Assembly: GCF_000143415.4 (NCBI RefSeq)
Contig: NW_003314270.1
Span: 1,828,290-1,892,289, forward strand
Source of the DNA: Selaginella moellendorffii
Lineage: Eukaryota > Streptophyta > Lycopodiopsida > Selaginellales > Selaginellaceae
Reading direction: 5' to 3'
Length of the DNA stretch: 64,000 nucleotides
The position numbers and the translations under genes were made by a program. Of the stretch, positions 33,323-42,749 are shown piece after piece. Under the pieces are notes generated by a model. That model had not been told where the DNA came from and ran no database searches. It saw only the letters and a list, made by a program, of their open reading frames with translations. Position 1 is the stretch's first letter. The number at the start of each line of letters is the position of its first letter.

Positions 33323-34245
33323 TCAACACTGTATAACTAGAAAGATTTCCTTACAGATCACACTACCTCCAGTTCCATTTTGCTCTGTAAGGGAAAGATC
33401 AGACACCAAAAGCAAGGACACGAGAGAAAAGAAAGCATACCAAAGGACCTCCACTTCTTGCGTTTCTTGCAAGATTGCAGGATCTACAGGCATGGTAATT
33501 TCAGGCTCTTCCGGTTCTTCCACTTCTCCCTCGAGGAAGAGCTTCTTCCTCTCGGCCTCTTGCGCCGCCTTGACCGTGGCATCCTGCTCGGCCTTGAGCT
33601 TCTTCATCTCTAGCTCCCGCTGTTGTCGCTCAAACCATGTATCGGCATCGGCCCAAACTGCAAAGATAGAATTCCAAATCAACAAGGTAAGACAAATAGC
33701 AAAGAAAAATCAAAGAGACAAGAAGAAAAGTAATAGTTTAGAGAAAGAACTGACAAACAAAATATCTAGTGGACGAAAGGCAAGAGAAGTAAAACAACTG
33801 ACTTCGTTTAGGAATGAAGAACTAAAAGAAAAGAAATCTTCAGCAAATCCATATACTCTATGAAGATGAAATCTAACGCAAAAAAAAAAAAAAAAAAACG
33901 AGGAAGAAGGGAAATGGAAGAGAAAACTCACTTGGTTGAGATGCCCAGCCCTGTTCTCTTCCCTTGATCTTCATGGGCTGCGGGTAATTCACCGTCAACA
34001 GTTTGTGAAAGAGCTCCGAGTTGTGCATGTTGTCCATGGCATCGTCCCTTGATCCAGGGGCATTGTCACGTCCTTGATGTCCCCAAACGGAATGAAACCC
34101 CGTGGAGAACCCCCTCGTTCACATTCTCGTTGTCCCAAAATCTTGGAAGAAACAATGCGATCAAACACACACTAACAGTCGCGCTACCGGCGCCGTCATA
34201 GGATTCGGCGCCGCTATTCTCCAAGAAACTTTAGGGTTCGAATGA
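33323..34245 (-). pseudogene. RRM protein pseudogene, copy 1 (RNP1 deleted)
   Basis: This is a degenerate copy of the RRM gene at 51014. The last exon is well kept ([20 protein letters not shown]), but in the first part the start context is altered and the segment encoding the RNP1 core is deleted, so the RNA-binding fold cannot form. The intron between the two regions persists. The pseudogene is joined head to head to a PPR fragment at 34246. Confidence 0.75.
33870..33898. repeat. Poly(A) run
   Basis: About 19 uninterrupted A residues (around 33880-33898) inside the retained intron of the RRM pseudogene. Part of local expansion rather than a retroposon tail, since the intron is still present. 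Confidence 0.7.
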
Positions 34246-34981
34246 ATGTCAATAAACGACCATTCGACACTGCCGCCTAGTGACGTGGAACACCATGCTG
34301 ACGACATAAGCCTAGAAGGGCCACGTCGATGCCACTGCAAGCTTTTTTCTCAGAATAAACGCAACGTTGTGAATGCTCGCGGCATATGCCCAAAATGGGC
34401 TCTTGAAAACTCTCAATTCTTGTTTCATACAATGCCACACAAGAACCTCACGATGCTCTCTGCATATTCACAGTGCTCCCAGGCAAAGAATCTGTTTGAC
34501 AGCATGGACTCTCTTGACAGGAACGCAATGCTTGGCGCTTACTCCAACCACAGAATGTCCCAAGAGGCGCTCTCCCTGTTTCACGAGATGCTCCTCACAG
34601 TGCCATCACGATGACCGCCACCCTGGTCGCCACAAGTCAACGGGGGAGCCCCGGCAGCGCCAGCGCCCGGTGAAGGTCAGCGGAATTTGACTTTGGTCTG
34701 ACCGACTACAGCTGCATGGTCAACGCCATGGGGCAGTGTGGCCACATCCACGACTACACATGCCATACGAGCCGGATGGCATGAGTAGCTATCCGCCATC
34801 TCTCGCCATGGATCACATTCTACACATGCCATACGAGCCGGACACGCTACTGTGGACGAGTTTCGTTCGGGCAGCATCGGGGAAAGAAGTAGCGAGAGAT
34901 GGACTTGACTTACACGAGCTGGAGACTTTCTCCGTTTTGCTCTACAACTTCCATACGTCGCCTTGTTACTTTCGTTCGTAG
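34246..34981 (+). pseudogene. Truncated PPR fragment, copy 1
   Basis: The segment aligns by eye with the 3' third of the intact PPR gene at 58819-61134. It keeps SQEALSLFHEMLLTVP, HMPYEPDTLLWTSFVRAASG and the terminal LLYNFHTSPCYFRS, but has internal deletions, frame changes and a partly tandem HMPYEPD motif. The 5' two thirds are missing and are replaced by the RRM pseudogene. Confidence 0.8.
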
Positions 34982-35305
34982 GCGAGGATTCAAAGTTCAG
35001 GAATGTTTTTGTTTCACCGGGAGGGAACGAGATTCTCGTTCAAACGAAACAGCGTGTTTTTGACGGATGATTTTTCAAAAAATTTCCGAAGGGTAACCGT
35101 GTATAAAAGTCATTAATGAAGCTGGGGTATCTCCAAGTGAGAAGAAGCAATCCCATTGGAACGGGAAGAGCAAAAGCTGCGATCCCATTGGAACTGGAAG
35201 TCCAGCAAAAGTTGGAGAGAGCAAGCGATTCCATTTGAACAGGAAGAACAAACGTTGTCCAGAGTTGGAGGAGATCAAAGCAAAAGCACTCGGAAGTGTC
35301 GGATC

Positions 35306-35797
35306 ATGGAAACTCGTCTGATCTTCCAGCTGCTGCTGCTGCTGCTGCTGCTGCTCCTGGCTGGAGAGATCCACCAGGAACATGTTGGAGCTTCCGCTGC
35401 TTCTCTCGTTTCTTCTGCTGATGAAGCAGGAGCACGGCATCATCGTAATCTCTTGCAGGATTTCACGGTCCAGCTCTCGCAGGCTTACAATCTCGAGATC
35501 CCGGTAGCGACAACAGTGCTCAAAGGAAAGAGCTCGCCTATACACCCGGCAGTGAATAAAGAAATTATACTCCCAGCAGTGATCAAACGGAGGAGCTCGC
35601 CTATCCAGCCAGGACCAAAACACATTAGTGCATTCGAAAATGGATCTCCTCCAAGCATTGACACCAAACAAGCTGTGAGATCTGGAACTCCTTCAAATGA
35701 AAAGATCGTTCCAGGCCCTCGTCCAACTCGTAACACATTTGCAGGCCGGCTGGATTCAGTGCCATCGTCGCCGATTCACTGCACAAAACCATGTTAA
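35306..35797 (+). CDS. Putative secreted peptide precursor with SSPIHP motifs, copy 1
   Basis: A 163-residue frame from METRLIFQLLLL, which gives a signal peptide with a long Leu run ending near LAGEIHQEHVGASA. The frame is open further upstream to 35156, but that part is Lys/Trp-rich leader. After RHHRNLLQDFTVQLSQAY come short Pro-rich motifs: KGKSSPIHPAVNKE, KRRSSPIQPGPKH, KIVPGPRPTRN and a final PSSPIHCTKPC. Basic residues flank the first two, as in precursors processed into small signalling peptides (CLE, CEP, PIP classes). I do not recognise an established family. Two further copies at 52892 and 58025 keep this frame open. Expression and processing are inference. Confidence 0.6.
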   Translation: METRLIFQLLLLLLLLLLAGEIHQEHVGASAASLVSSADEAGARHHRNLLQDFTVQLSQAYNLEIPVATTVLKGKSSPIHPAVNKEIILPAVIKRRSSPIQPGPKHISAFENGSPPSIDTKQAVRSGTPSNEKIVPGPRPTRNTFAGRLDSVPSSPIHCTKPC

Positions 35798-35845
35798 ACG
35801 CATGATCAACCAAATAAATAAACTCTGATTCTTGACCACAAGACT

Positions 35846-35881
<36 letters not shown>
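35846..35881. repeat. (GA)n microsatellite
   Basis: GA repeats interrupted by one GC, just after the peptide-precursor stop. They are absent from the corresponding places of the other two copies, where CTTTCTTAGTCTTG-type sequence is seen instead. Confidence 0.9.
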
Positions 35882-37100
35882 ACAGTTTCAGAATCAAGAA
35901 ACTATTTTTTATGTAACGAACAAATCAGATGGTCACTTATGGCGCTGCTCAATCGCCACCCTGAAAATGTGCTATGAGTCCGAAGCTACCATGCCTGTAG
36001 ATACGGTGAGAAACACAAGAAATGGATCTTTTCTCTCGTGTCCTTGCTTCTTATAAAATAGTTTCTTGATCACGAGAAGGAAAGATTTCAATTGATTTCT
36101 TTAAGAGCCATTTGCTTCAATCCAGTTTTATAAATTCCTATCCCGCTCATAGAGTTTTGTTCTCTAGTTCCTTGTTTCAATCTTCAAGCTTTTTCCTCAA
36201 AAAACCGGGAATCACTGCCTTTGGAATTCCGTTCGATCGAGGAAACCTCCTTAGACAACCTCCTTGACTGGTGAATCTTCAGGAAATTGCCCGAGGACTT
36301 TAGACGTGCCTAGAACTATACCTTGTATATAAAATAACTCTCAAGGAAGAGCTCATCCCCGCAAAGGTTGGAAGAAAAGATAGTTCTAAAGCAAAGCGAA
36401 GGTAATGGCTCTTGATTGACTGAAGCTGCCGCTGCTGCTCTTGTTCACATCAACACACAGCACTGCTTCTCTAAGATCCAATAGATCAGAGTTTGCTTTT
36501 TCTCTTCCATACAAACTTTCACATTGTCTGTTCTCCATAGATTTCTGCTGTTCAGTGGCTGAAGCAGAAGGAGCTAGTCAACCTATACATCCACAACTGC
36601 CATATTATATACATATTGCGTGGCACTTGGTCTATTACCAACAAAACAAAATACAAAATTTTGCTTGGTATAGTTTGATGCTTGGACCATTAAATGAAGT
36701 TTAGGTAGTGTTACATTCTGTTGGTGAAGAAATTCATTGATGGTGGTGCCAAAATTGAGCTAGGGTTTCGTAAAGGACCACGCCACTTTCATATATTTGA
36801 ATAAAAATTATTTTTACAAATATTGTGGTACTTTTTTAACTTCTGGCCGGGGGTTCGAACCGCGCGCGGGGTGCTCAGATATGGCATCCGCCCGAGCCAA
36901 TTACATCATATTAAAAGAGTTATGAAGATCGTGGCATTCGACCACTCTTGGGCAAGATACTTGCAGCAACAGTATCAATTGTTGTAAAGGTCACATTAAG
37001 TTCTTGCTACTCCTTGGAGAGCTTTGCTCAAATACAAAAGAGAAGATGAGTTTCTCACCCGACGACACTCTTCCCTCGTCTCGGTGATCATGACCATTTG
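35882..37100. other. 3' flank of the duplication arm and unique AT-rich DNA
   Basis: Up to about 36600 this mirrors 52170-52860, including a broken version of the small secreted ORF (ATGGCTCTTGATTGA, stopped at codon 5). From 36600 to 37100 nothing is recognised except a box-B-like GGGTTCGAACC at about 36850. Confidence 0.45.
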
Positions 37101-37145
37101 ACTAGGTCGTTGACTGAAGGATATGCTGCACCGATTCTTTGCCCT

Positions 37146-37193
37146 ATCCCACATGCTGGGGAATGGAATGAGGACACAAGAGCAGTATATAAG
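37146..37193 (+). promoter_or_regulatory. snRNA promoter of U1 copy B (USE and TATA)
   Basis: ATCCCACATGCTGG and TATATAAG are present with nearly the same spacing as copy A, 29 nt before the RNA start. Confidence 0.85.
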
Positions 37194-37214
37194 CCAGGGC
37201 CTGGGAAGAGAGCC

Positions 37215-37361
37215 ATACTTACCTGGTGTTATGAAGGCCAATGGCCTACCTTCGGCTTTCCCATCGCACATAGGCTTGGCTGGCCTATCATCCCAAAGTG
37301 GAGGACTGGACGTTGTAATTTGTGGAAGTTGAGGGCTCGCGTGCTCGCGGCCCTCTCCAAA
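37215..37361 (+). ncRNA. U1 snRNA copy B, probably nonfunctional
   Basis: The 5' end ATACTTACCTGG and the Sm site TAATTTGTGG are intact, but about 15 nt of stem-loop I are missing. The sequence jumps from ACCTGG to TGTTATGAAGG, removing the GATCA half of the U1-70K loop. The loop II sequence is also altered (CATCGCACAT). At about 147 nt it is shorter than copies A and C. It is either a pseudogene or a variant with weakened U1-70K and U1A binding. Confidence 0.85.
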
Positions 37362-38083
37362 TGTTAAGCCCTAAGATGGGTGATTCTTTCATCTCTTGTC
37401 TTTTTGAATTGTTGCTCTCCTCTCTTAGGAAATCAGTCCAGGGGTTTTCGCATTGTCTAGAGGAGCACGAGTTCAGCAGTGAAAGACAAGATATTCACCA
37501 AACTGAACGGAATGATTGACTGGGTGCATGGGAATGTAGATATCGGAATGACACCAATATGAACGAGGACAAGGTAGAAAACACATAGAATACAAATGGG
37601 AGGTTTGTGGAACTGGCCGGGTTGGCCCAAAACCAAGGAAATGTTTTTTTCTCATCTACAAGGAATATCTCTTCCACTTGTGGGCATCAAACCATGTAGA
37701 CAAGGTGAAAGGCGAGGAGCACGAGTTTACATTAAGGAGTTTCGAGTGTCTCTGAATAACATCCTGGGTTGATCAGCTTGTGCATGCCGCATGTCAACTT
37801 GGGATTACCATGCTTATACGAATGTTGTGAGGGACGTACTTGCTGCTTTGAATCTTGTCCATTGGTGGACAATGTCCGATAAAAAATTGCTACTTGCCCA
37901 TGGCAAAATGATACTTGCACGACAATCTTGGAGAAGAATCTTGAATCTCTGATTTGCATCTGTTGACCGCTCTTGCTCTCGGAATTGTCTTGTCAATGTG
38001 CTCTTGGAGATGGGGAAGCAGAAAACGGGGGACCGAAATGGACTCGACTCCATAATAGTATCTAAGTACCAATATTATTGAAA
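37362..38083. other. Intergenic region
   Basis: No coding or RNA feature recognised between U1 copy B and the tRNA gene. Confidence 0.4.
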
Positions 38084-38156
38084 GCCGGTCTAGCTCAGCT
38101 GGTAGAGCGCAAGGCTCTTAACCTTGTGGTCGTGGGTTCGAGCCCTACGGCCGGCG
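38084..38156 (+). tRNA. tRNA-Lys (anticodon CTT)
   Basis: A 73-nt sequence folds as a cloverleaf. The acceptor GCCGGTC pairs with GGCCGGC (one G-T pair), A box TAGCTCAGCTGG, anticodon stem CAAGG/CCTTG around CTCTTAA with anticodon CTT, and T arm GTGGGTTCGAGCCCTAC with the B box. No intron and no encoded CCA, as in plant nuclear tRNA genes. It decodes AAG. Confidence 0.95.
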
Positions 38157-38229
38157 AAGGGGCTCCTGCAAGTGATAAAAATCATTTAGCCATCTCTTAA
38201 AAAAATGGGGATGCATTTTGCGAGTGATG

Positions 38230-38770
38230 AAAATCGTTTAGCGCTGAGAACCTGCTTCAGGTGAGGCGGATATTCTGCGACGCGGCATACCGGGTGATCT
38301 TCGAGGCCTACGTGCATTTGGAGGACGCCAGGCCGATGTTCTCGTCTCTCCCTCGGGCAAAGTCGTGGTGGTGGATCCAGATGATGGCGGCCTACGCCGG
38401 CTATGGCAAGGTGGCGGAGGCGAGCGAGATCTACAACTGGATGCCGCAGCATGCTATTGCCACCCTCGGATTCCATCGCTGCCAAGTCTTCTTGCCGAGT
38501 GCATCAAGGCCGTCAACTTGATGCCCGAGACGACACGGTGAGTAGAGGGTACGGAGGCCGTACAGCATTCGACAATTTGATCTGTCTGTTGAAGCATGCA
38601 ACATGGTGTAGGCCCGGAACGGGCATCTGGTTGAGGCAAAGGAGCTGTTCGATGCGATGCTGGTGAGGAGCACCCTCACCTGGACGTCAATCATGGACGC
38701 GTGCACCATGCGGTTCTTACCGCATTCTCGGCTCCAGTGCCTGGAGAATGGGGCTCAGCGTGGAGCACTA
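38230..38770 (+). pseudogene. PPR gene relic
   Basis: Plus-strand pieces read AYVHLEDARPMFSSLP, WWIQMMAAYAGYGKVAEAS, ARNGHLVEAKELFDAML and LTWTSIMDACTMR in different frames. This is the PPR repeat pattern with multiple frameshifts and no start or end. It is unlike the duplicated PPR fragments and represents a separate decayed gene. Confidence 0.6.
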
Positions 38771-38979
38771 CTGCGCTGCTCACACTGCTGACGAGGAACA
38801 AACCCTACGAGATAATGCGATACCGTTCGTGGCCAGGCCACCGGCACTCCTTGACGTTCCGTTGACGGAAGCGACGGGTGTAAGATCCGAGCGCCGCATG
38901 GACTAAAGCGGTCAAGATGTTGACCGTTTGACAGGTTAGGTCTTTGACCAAAGGATATGCTGCACCGATTCTTTGCCCT

Positions 38980-39026
38980 ATCCCACATGCCGGGGCATGG
39001 ATGAGGACACAAGAGCAGTATATAAT
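38980..39026 (+). promoter_or_regulatory. snRNA promoter of U1 copy C (USE and TATA)
   Basis: ATCCCACATGCCGG and TATATAAT sit in the same geometry as copy A, 30 nt before the RNA. Confidence 0.87.
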
Positions 39027-39048
39027 CCGGGGCCTGGGGAAGAGCTCC

Positions 39049-39213
39049 ATACTTACCTGGACGGGGTCTATTGGTGATCATGAAGGCCAATGGCCTAGGT
39101 TCGGCCTTCCCATCGCACTACGGCTTGGCCGGCCTACCATCTTCCCAAAGTGGAGGAGTGGACGTCGTAATTTGTGGAAGTTGAGGGCTCGCGTACGCGC
39201 GGCCCTCTCCAAA
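39049..39213 (+). ncRNA. U1 snRNA, copy C
   Basis: Nearly identical to copy A over the whole RNA: ATACTTACCTGGACGGGG, loop GATCATGAAGG, Sm site TAATTTGTGG and the 3' hairpin. The main difference is the stem-loop II sequence CATCGCACTA in place of CATTGCACTA, which changes a base of the U1A-type recognition loop. Probably expressed, possibly with reduced U1A binding. Confidence 0.9.
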
Positions 39214-39318
39214 TTCTAAGCCCTAAGATGGATGATTCTTTCATCTCTTGTCTTCTCGAATTATTGCTCTCCTTAGAAAAATCATCCATCACCTGTCAAG
39301 AACACTCCCCCCTGCGAT

Positions 39319-39580
39319 GGCGGCTCGCTCCTCTCGAATCCTCTGCGGATCGTCGGCATGCCACCGTTGAGCAGGCTGTGTCCAATCGGCTCGGGCTGCC
39401 TCGTTTGGCTGCTGCATCAACATCCCCGCCACAGGCGGTGCATGCGATCCAGAAGGTTTCGATCCAAATTCTCGCTGGGATACCATGGAAGAGAATTTCT
39501 TGTTACCTCGTTTCAGTGAAGCCTTGCTCTTGCTGGAGAGCGGTGCTAATCTCCACAGCCTGTGTGTGTGTGAAGAGAAT
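39319..39580. repeat. Duplicated segment downstream of U1 copy C
   Basis: Counterpart of 31679-31912. It contains a short plus-strand frame (EQAVSNRLGLPRLAAAS) shared with that copy apart from indels. Confidence 0.75.
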
Positions 39581-39783
39581 TGTCCTCGCGCTTGGTTGTA
39601 GCTGCACAATCGATTGAGAAAAATGGCAATGCTTACATGCTCGCGATGTGTATGCTTCTTGGGTTTAATTGGATGCTTCTTGGGATTTTGGAAGCCGTCT
39701 CGTAGACAACCTCCCAGTGCTTCTTGGTTTTAAAGGGCTGCCCGCGAGAGCGCCCGATTTCTTACAAGGGAACTGGGTCTCCT

Positions 39784-39832
39784 TTATATACTGATCAAAC
39801 TGCAGATGTTTACTCTCCGGCATGTGGGATAG
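39784..39832 (-). promoter_or_regulatory. Orphan snRNA-type promoter (USE and TATA), minus strand
   Basis: On the minus strand TATCCCACATGCCGG (USE) is followed after 31 nt by TATATAAAGG, the same geometry as the U1 and U12 promoters nearby. The predicted RNA would start near 39761 and read leftward (about AAGAAATCGGGCGCTCTCG). It contains three similar CCAAGAAGCA strings and no obvious Sm site, and does not resemble U1, U2, U4, U5, U6, U11, U12, U4atac or U6atac as I know them. Confidence 0.6.
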
Positions 39833-39975
39833 GTTGAAGTGGGTTAGAATATTCGTTTGTCCCTTCAATTATCCACCTTTTGTCTTCTCGTATACATCAC
39901 ATTGTATTGATTGAATAAGCCTTCCTTTACGCAACCTTTATTTCCTCCATTTTAATCTTTGCATTTGTGATGGTT

Positions 39976-40125
39976 TAGGAGGCCCGCTCAAGGGAGTTCT
40001 GCAAAGTAAGCAGCGTCAACCCAAGGCCAGCCTATAAACCCTCCAAAAATAGCTCACGCACGGAGGCGTGGCAACGGGCATTGACCCATTGCTTTGTTTT
40101 CCTTACTCATTAGTTTAAGGCAAGT
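39976..40125 (-). ncRNA. U12 snRNA (minor spliceosome)
   Basis: The minus strand reads GCCTTAAACTAATGAGTAAGG followed by AAAAC, matching the conserved 5' end of U12. It includes the GTAAGGAA segment that pairs with the U12-type branch point. A Sm-like site CTATTTTTGGAG and a 3' part with TGCTTACTTTGCAGAACTCC resemble the U12 terminal stem. Length near 150 nt fits. The 5' end is set 30 nt after the TATA box; the 3' end is approximate. The gene is divergent from the HCF152-like gene, and its promoter lies inside that gene's presumed 5' leader. Confidence 0.85.
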
Positions 40126-40146
40126 TGTCCGTTTCTTCCTCGCCAG

Positions 40147-40195
40147 CTTATATACGCTGCTAAATGTCCGATTCCAATCCCCGGCAAGTGGGATA
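40147..40195 (-). promoter_or_regulatory. snRNA promoter of U12 (USE and TATA)
   Basis: On the minus strand ATCCCACTTGCCGGGG (USE, one base off the U1 version) is followed after 31 nt by TATATAAG. The identical spacing indicates RNA polymerase II transcription. Confidence 0.85.
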
Positions 40196-40337
40196 TCTTT
40201 GCCCTCGCAGCATATGCTCGAATCTAGGCTATCGTGAGCTTGGAATATTTACCGGCATATACTTTAAAACTTTGCGATGTGGTGTGGCGCTTTTATGTAC
40301 ACACGAGGCCCAGCCATGGCTGAGAGCTTCTTTGCGA

Positions 40338-42749
40338 ATGGAACTGCGATGCCGAGGAACACTACTGCCGGCACTGGCTCCCCCTTCCTCCAGGGGACTC
40401 CAAAGGTACGCTACAAAACTAAAACTCCACTACTCGAGCAAGCGTCGTCTTCCATGCCTGAAAACTTCGGAGGATTTTACAACGAGTTCTTCGACGCTGG
40501 CGTCCGCTGCAAATGCAAGGATAGAAAACGAGTTAGATCGAGAGGAACAAGAACAGACGGCACTGCTCGAGGCTCTCAAGCAGTGGAAGACTCAAGTTGC
40601 TTGGACGAAGTTTGAGACAATGACGAAGAAGCTGGGTGTCTTACCGGATAGAGTGTGTGTGAGCAGGCTTGTAGCACAGCTCTGCCACCAAGGGACGGCG
40701 GCCAGTGTGTCCAAGGCACAGCAGATAATGGTGGAGCTCCGGCAGAAGAGGAAAGTGTCCGAGCTCGTCGACTGCGATGCAATGGGATTGTTAGTGATGG
40801 CGTCGGCGAGAGTTGGGACCGCTCACTACTCGCTGGGAGTACTAAGGACGATGCTGGAGCTGGGATATCACCCACCTGTAAAAGTTTGGAGCGCAGTGGT
40901 GTCGAAGCTCGGGAAAAACGTTGATGACGCTCAGCTCGCTCTCAAAGTTTTTGACGAGGTTTGCCAGTGCGTTGTGGAGCAAGGAATGATCCAGCTGCAC
41001 AGAAAGATGGAAGTTGATGGGAAGTTTGTCGACGAGAAGCTTACCAAGAGTGATGAAGACAAAGCTCTGATCGCTGTCGATGAGACAAAGCTAGCGAGAC
41101 GTAGCGACGAAAATACGTTTGGTACTAGTTCTGGCTACTCTGAAAAGAAAGAAGCCACTTCAACACTCCTCGTAGTGACTGCTGAAAGGGAAGAAATCGA
41201 CGACTTAGAATCAGAGCAAAGTGAAAAACTCACAAACATACAACTCAAGGAGGAAAGGCAAGCACTTAAGAGGATGAAACCTGACACGGGAGCTTTCAAC
41301 GCAGCACTCAACGCCTGCGCAAACATCGGCAACTTGGAGCGAGCAGAGCAACTCTGGGAACTCATGCCAGCATTCGGAGTAAAAGCAAACACGCTCACCT
41401 TCAACGTCATGATCAAGCTGTACGCTCGAGTCGAGAAGCTGGACAAGCTCGAACAAATCCTCCACACAATGGCCGACGCAGACGTCGATCCGGACGCCAC
41501 CACCTTCAACTCTTTGGTGGCTGCCTTCGTCGGCCTCGGCGAGCTCAGCCTAGCCGAGTCGATCGTCCAGAGTTTGCGAGGAGAAGGCGAGCACCAAAAG
41601 AGAGTCCCAGCGCTGCTGCCAAAGCTCCGAGAGCACAGCGCCAAGTTCCAGCCCGACGTGAGAACGTACACCACCCTGATGAAAGGCTACGTCCAGCATA
41701 ACCGGGTGAGCGACGCCATGCAGCTTCTAGTGGCGATGCAGCAGGAGAAGACCTCGGCGGCGATGCCAAACGAGGTGACTTTCACCACTGCCATCCGAGC
41801 CTGCGCCAAGATGGGACTGCTAGACGAGGCCCGGGTGATCCTCCAGGAGATGGCGACGCAGAAAGTAGCCGCCAACGTCGTCACTTACAACACACTCCTC
41901 CAGGGAGTGTGCGTCTTCCCGATCACGGACATGAAGCGAGCGCTCGAGATCGTCGAGGACATGAAGGAGGCCGGAGTGGAGCTCGACGTTGTCTCGTACA
42001 ACACCCTGATCAATGGATATCTCGAGGCCGGAGACAACGAGCAAGCGCTGGCCGTCTTCACGAGGATGAGAGAGGCCAAAGTTCCGGCCTCCAAGGTGAC
42101 GTATGGAACTCTGATGAAGGCCTTTGCTCGGAGCGGCCGGACGGAGCTCGTCGTCAAGGTTTTCACGCAGATGGCGCTGGACCCGAGAGTCCGAGTCGAC
42201 GTCGTTGCTTGGAACACGCTGATCGATGCATACGCGAGAGCTGGCCTGGAGCAGGACGCGACGAGAGCGCTGGAAGACATGAAGAGCCGCGGCTTCTCTC
42301 CCACCAACGCGACTTACAACACGCTTGTCAAAACTTACGGGCGATCCCGGAACTTCGGACAGCTGATCCTTCTCTGGAAAGAGATAAACGCTCGATCAGT
42401 GGAGGAAGACAGTGCTGCGGTGAGAGACAAACCTTTGGTGGTGGGAGCTCTCAAGCCGGACGCGGCGCTGCTCGACAGCCTCATCGACTCGTTCGTGCGA
42501 GGAGGATACTTTCAGCTCGCGCTCCAGGTGGTGGACTGCATGGATCGGCAGGGAATCCACTCGGGGCGAGCCAAGGCCAAGTACAAGCGATTGTACGTGG
42601 AACTTTACGCGAACCTCTACACCAGCAGGCACACATCCGAGAGGAGGAAGTCCAAGACGGCCGAGAGAAGACGCGCTGTGGAGGCGTTTAAGTTCTGGGT
42701 GGGACTTCCAAACAGTCTCTACAAATCGGAGTGGAGACCTTTCGAGTGA
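40338..42749 (+). CDS. HCF152: P-class PPR protein, HCF152-like plastid RNA processing factor
   Basis: An intronless gene of 803 residues from MELRCRGTLLPAL. The frame is open to 40164, but that stretch overlaps the U12 promoter, so the later Met is preferred. The N-terminus is basic and transit-like. Family-specific blocks are SELVDCDAMGLLVMASARVG, YHPPVKVWSAVVSKLG, AFNAALNACANIGNLERAEQ and TFNVMIKLYARVEKLDK, followed by about ten 35-residue P-type repeats (VVSYNTLINGYLEAGDNEQA). The order resembles Arabidopsis HCF152, which binds psbH-petB intercistronic plastid RNA and stabilises processed transcripts. An acidic insertion (about residues 240-310) splits the early repeats. No SMR, E or DYW domain. 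Confidence 0.78.
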   Translation: MELRCRGTLLPALAPPSSRGLQRYATKLKLHYSSKRRLPCLKTSEDFTTSSSTLASAANARIENELDREEQEQTALLEALKQWKTQVAWTKFETMTKKLGVLPDRVCVSRLVAQLCHQGTAASVSKAQQIMVELRQKRKVSELVDCDAMGLLVMASARVGTAHYSLGVLRTMLELGYHPPVKVWSAVVSKLGKNVDDAQLALKVFDEVCQCVVEQGMIQLHRKMEVDGKFVDEKLTKSDEDKALIAVDETKLARRSDENTFGTSSGYSEKKEATSTLLVVTAEREEIDDLESEQSEKLTNIQLKEERQALKRMKPDTGAFNAALNACANIGNLERAEQLWELMPAFGVKANTLTFNVMIKLYARVEKLDKLEQILHTMADADVDPDATTFNSLVAAFVGLGELSLAESIVQSLRGEGEHQKRVPALLPKLREHSAKFQPDVRTYTTLMKGYVQHNRVSDAMQLLVAMQQEKTSAAMPNEVTFTTAIRACAKMGLLDEARVILQEMATQKVAANVVTYNTLLQGVCVFPITDMKRALEIVEDMKEAGVELDVVSYNTLINGYLEAGDNEQALAVFTRMREAKVPASKVTYGTLMKAFARSGRTELVVKVFTQMALDPRVRVDVVAWNTLIDAYARAGLEQDATRALEDMKSRGFSPTNATYNTLVKTYGRSRNFGQLILLWKEINARSVEEDSAAVRDKPLVVGALKPDAALLDSLIDSFVRGGYFQLALQVVDCMDRQGIHSGRAKAKYKRLYVELYANLYTSRHTSERRKSKTAERRRAVEAFKFWVGLPNSLYKSEWRPFE

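Larger units (their letters stand above)
32550..36600. repeat. Inverted segmental duplication, left arm
   Basis: Read in reverse complement, this arm follows 52150-56360. Shared landmarks, in mirrored order, are the RRM pseudogene, the truncated PPR fragment fused to it, the secreted peptide precursor and the following flank with the small-ORF region. The PPR-to-RRM fusion point is the same in both arms, so the fusion came before the duplication. Boundaries are approximate. Confidence 0.75.

Noticed and set aside
33870-33898. Poly(A) tail of a retroposed RRM pseudogene
   Set aside because: Introns are still present in the pseudogene, so it arose by DNA duplication, not by retroposition.
36840-36900. 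GGGTTCGAACC box-B-like sequence, possible tRNA or SINE head
   Set aside because: No matching acceptor stem, A box or anticodon arm in the required positions; not supported as a tRNA, and no second copy was seen.
41909-42691. 260-codon overlapping plus-strand frame
   Set aside because: Off-frame shadow of the HCF152-like PPR gene; Arg/Gly-rich composition and no domain.
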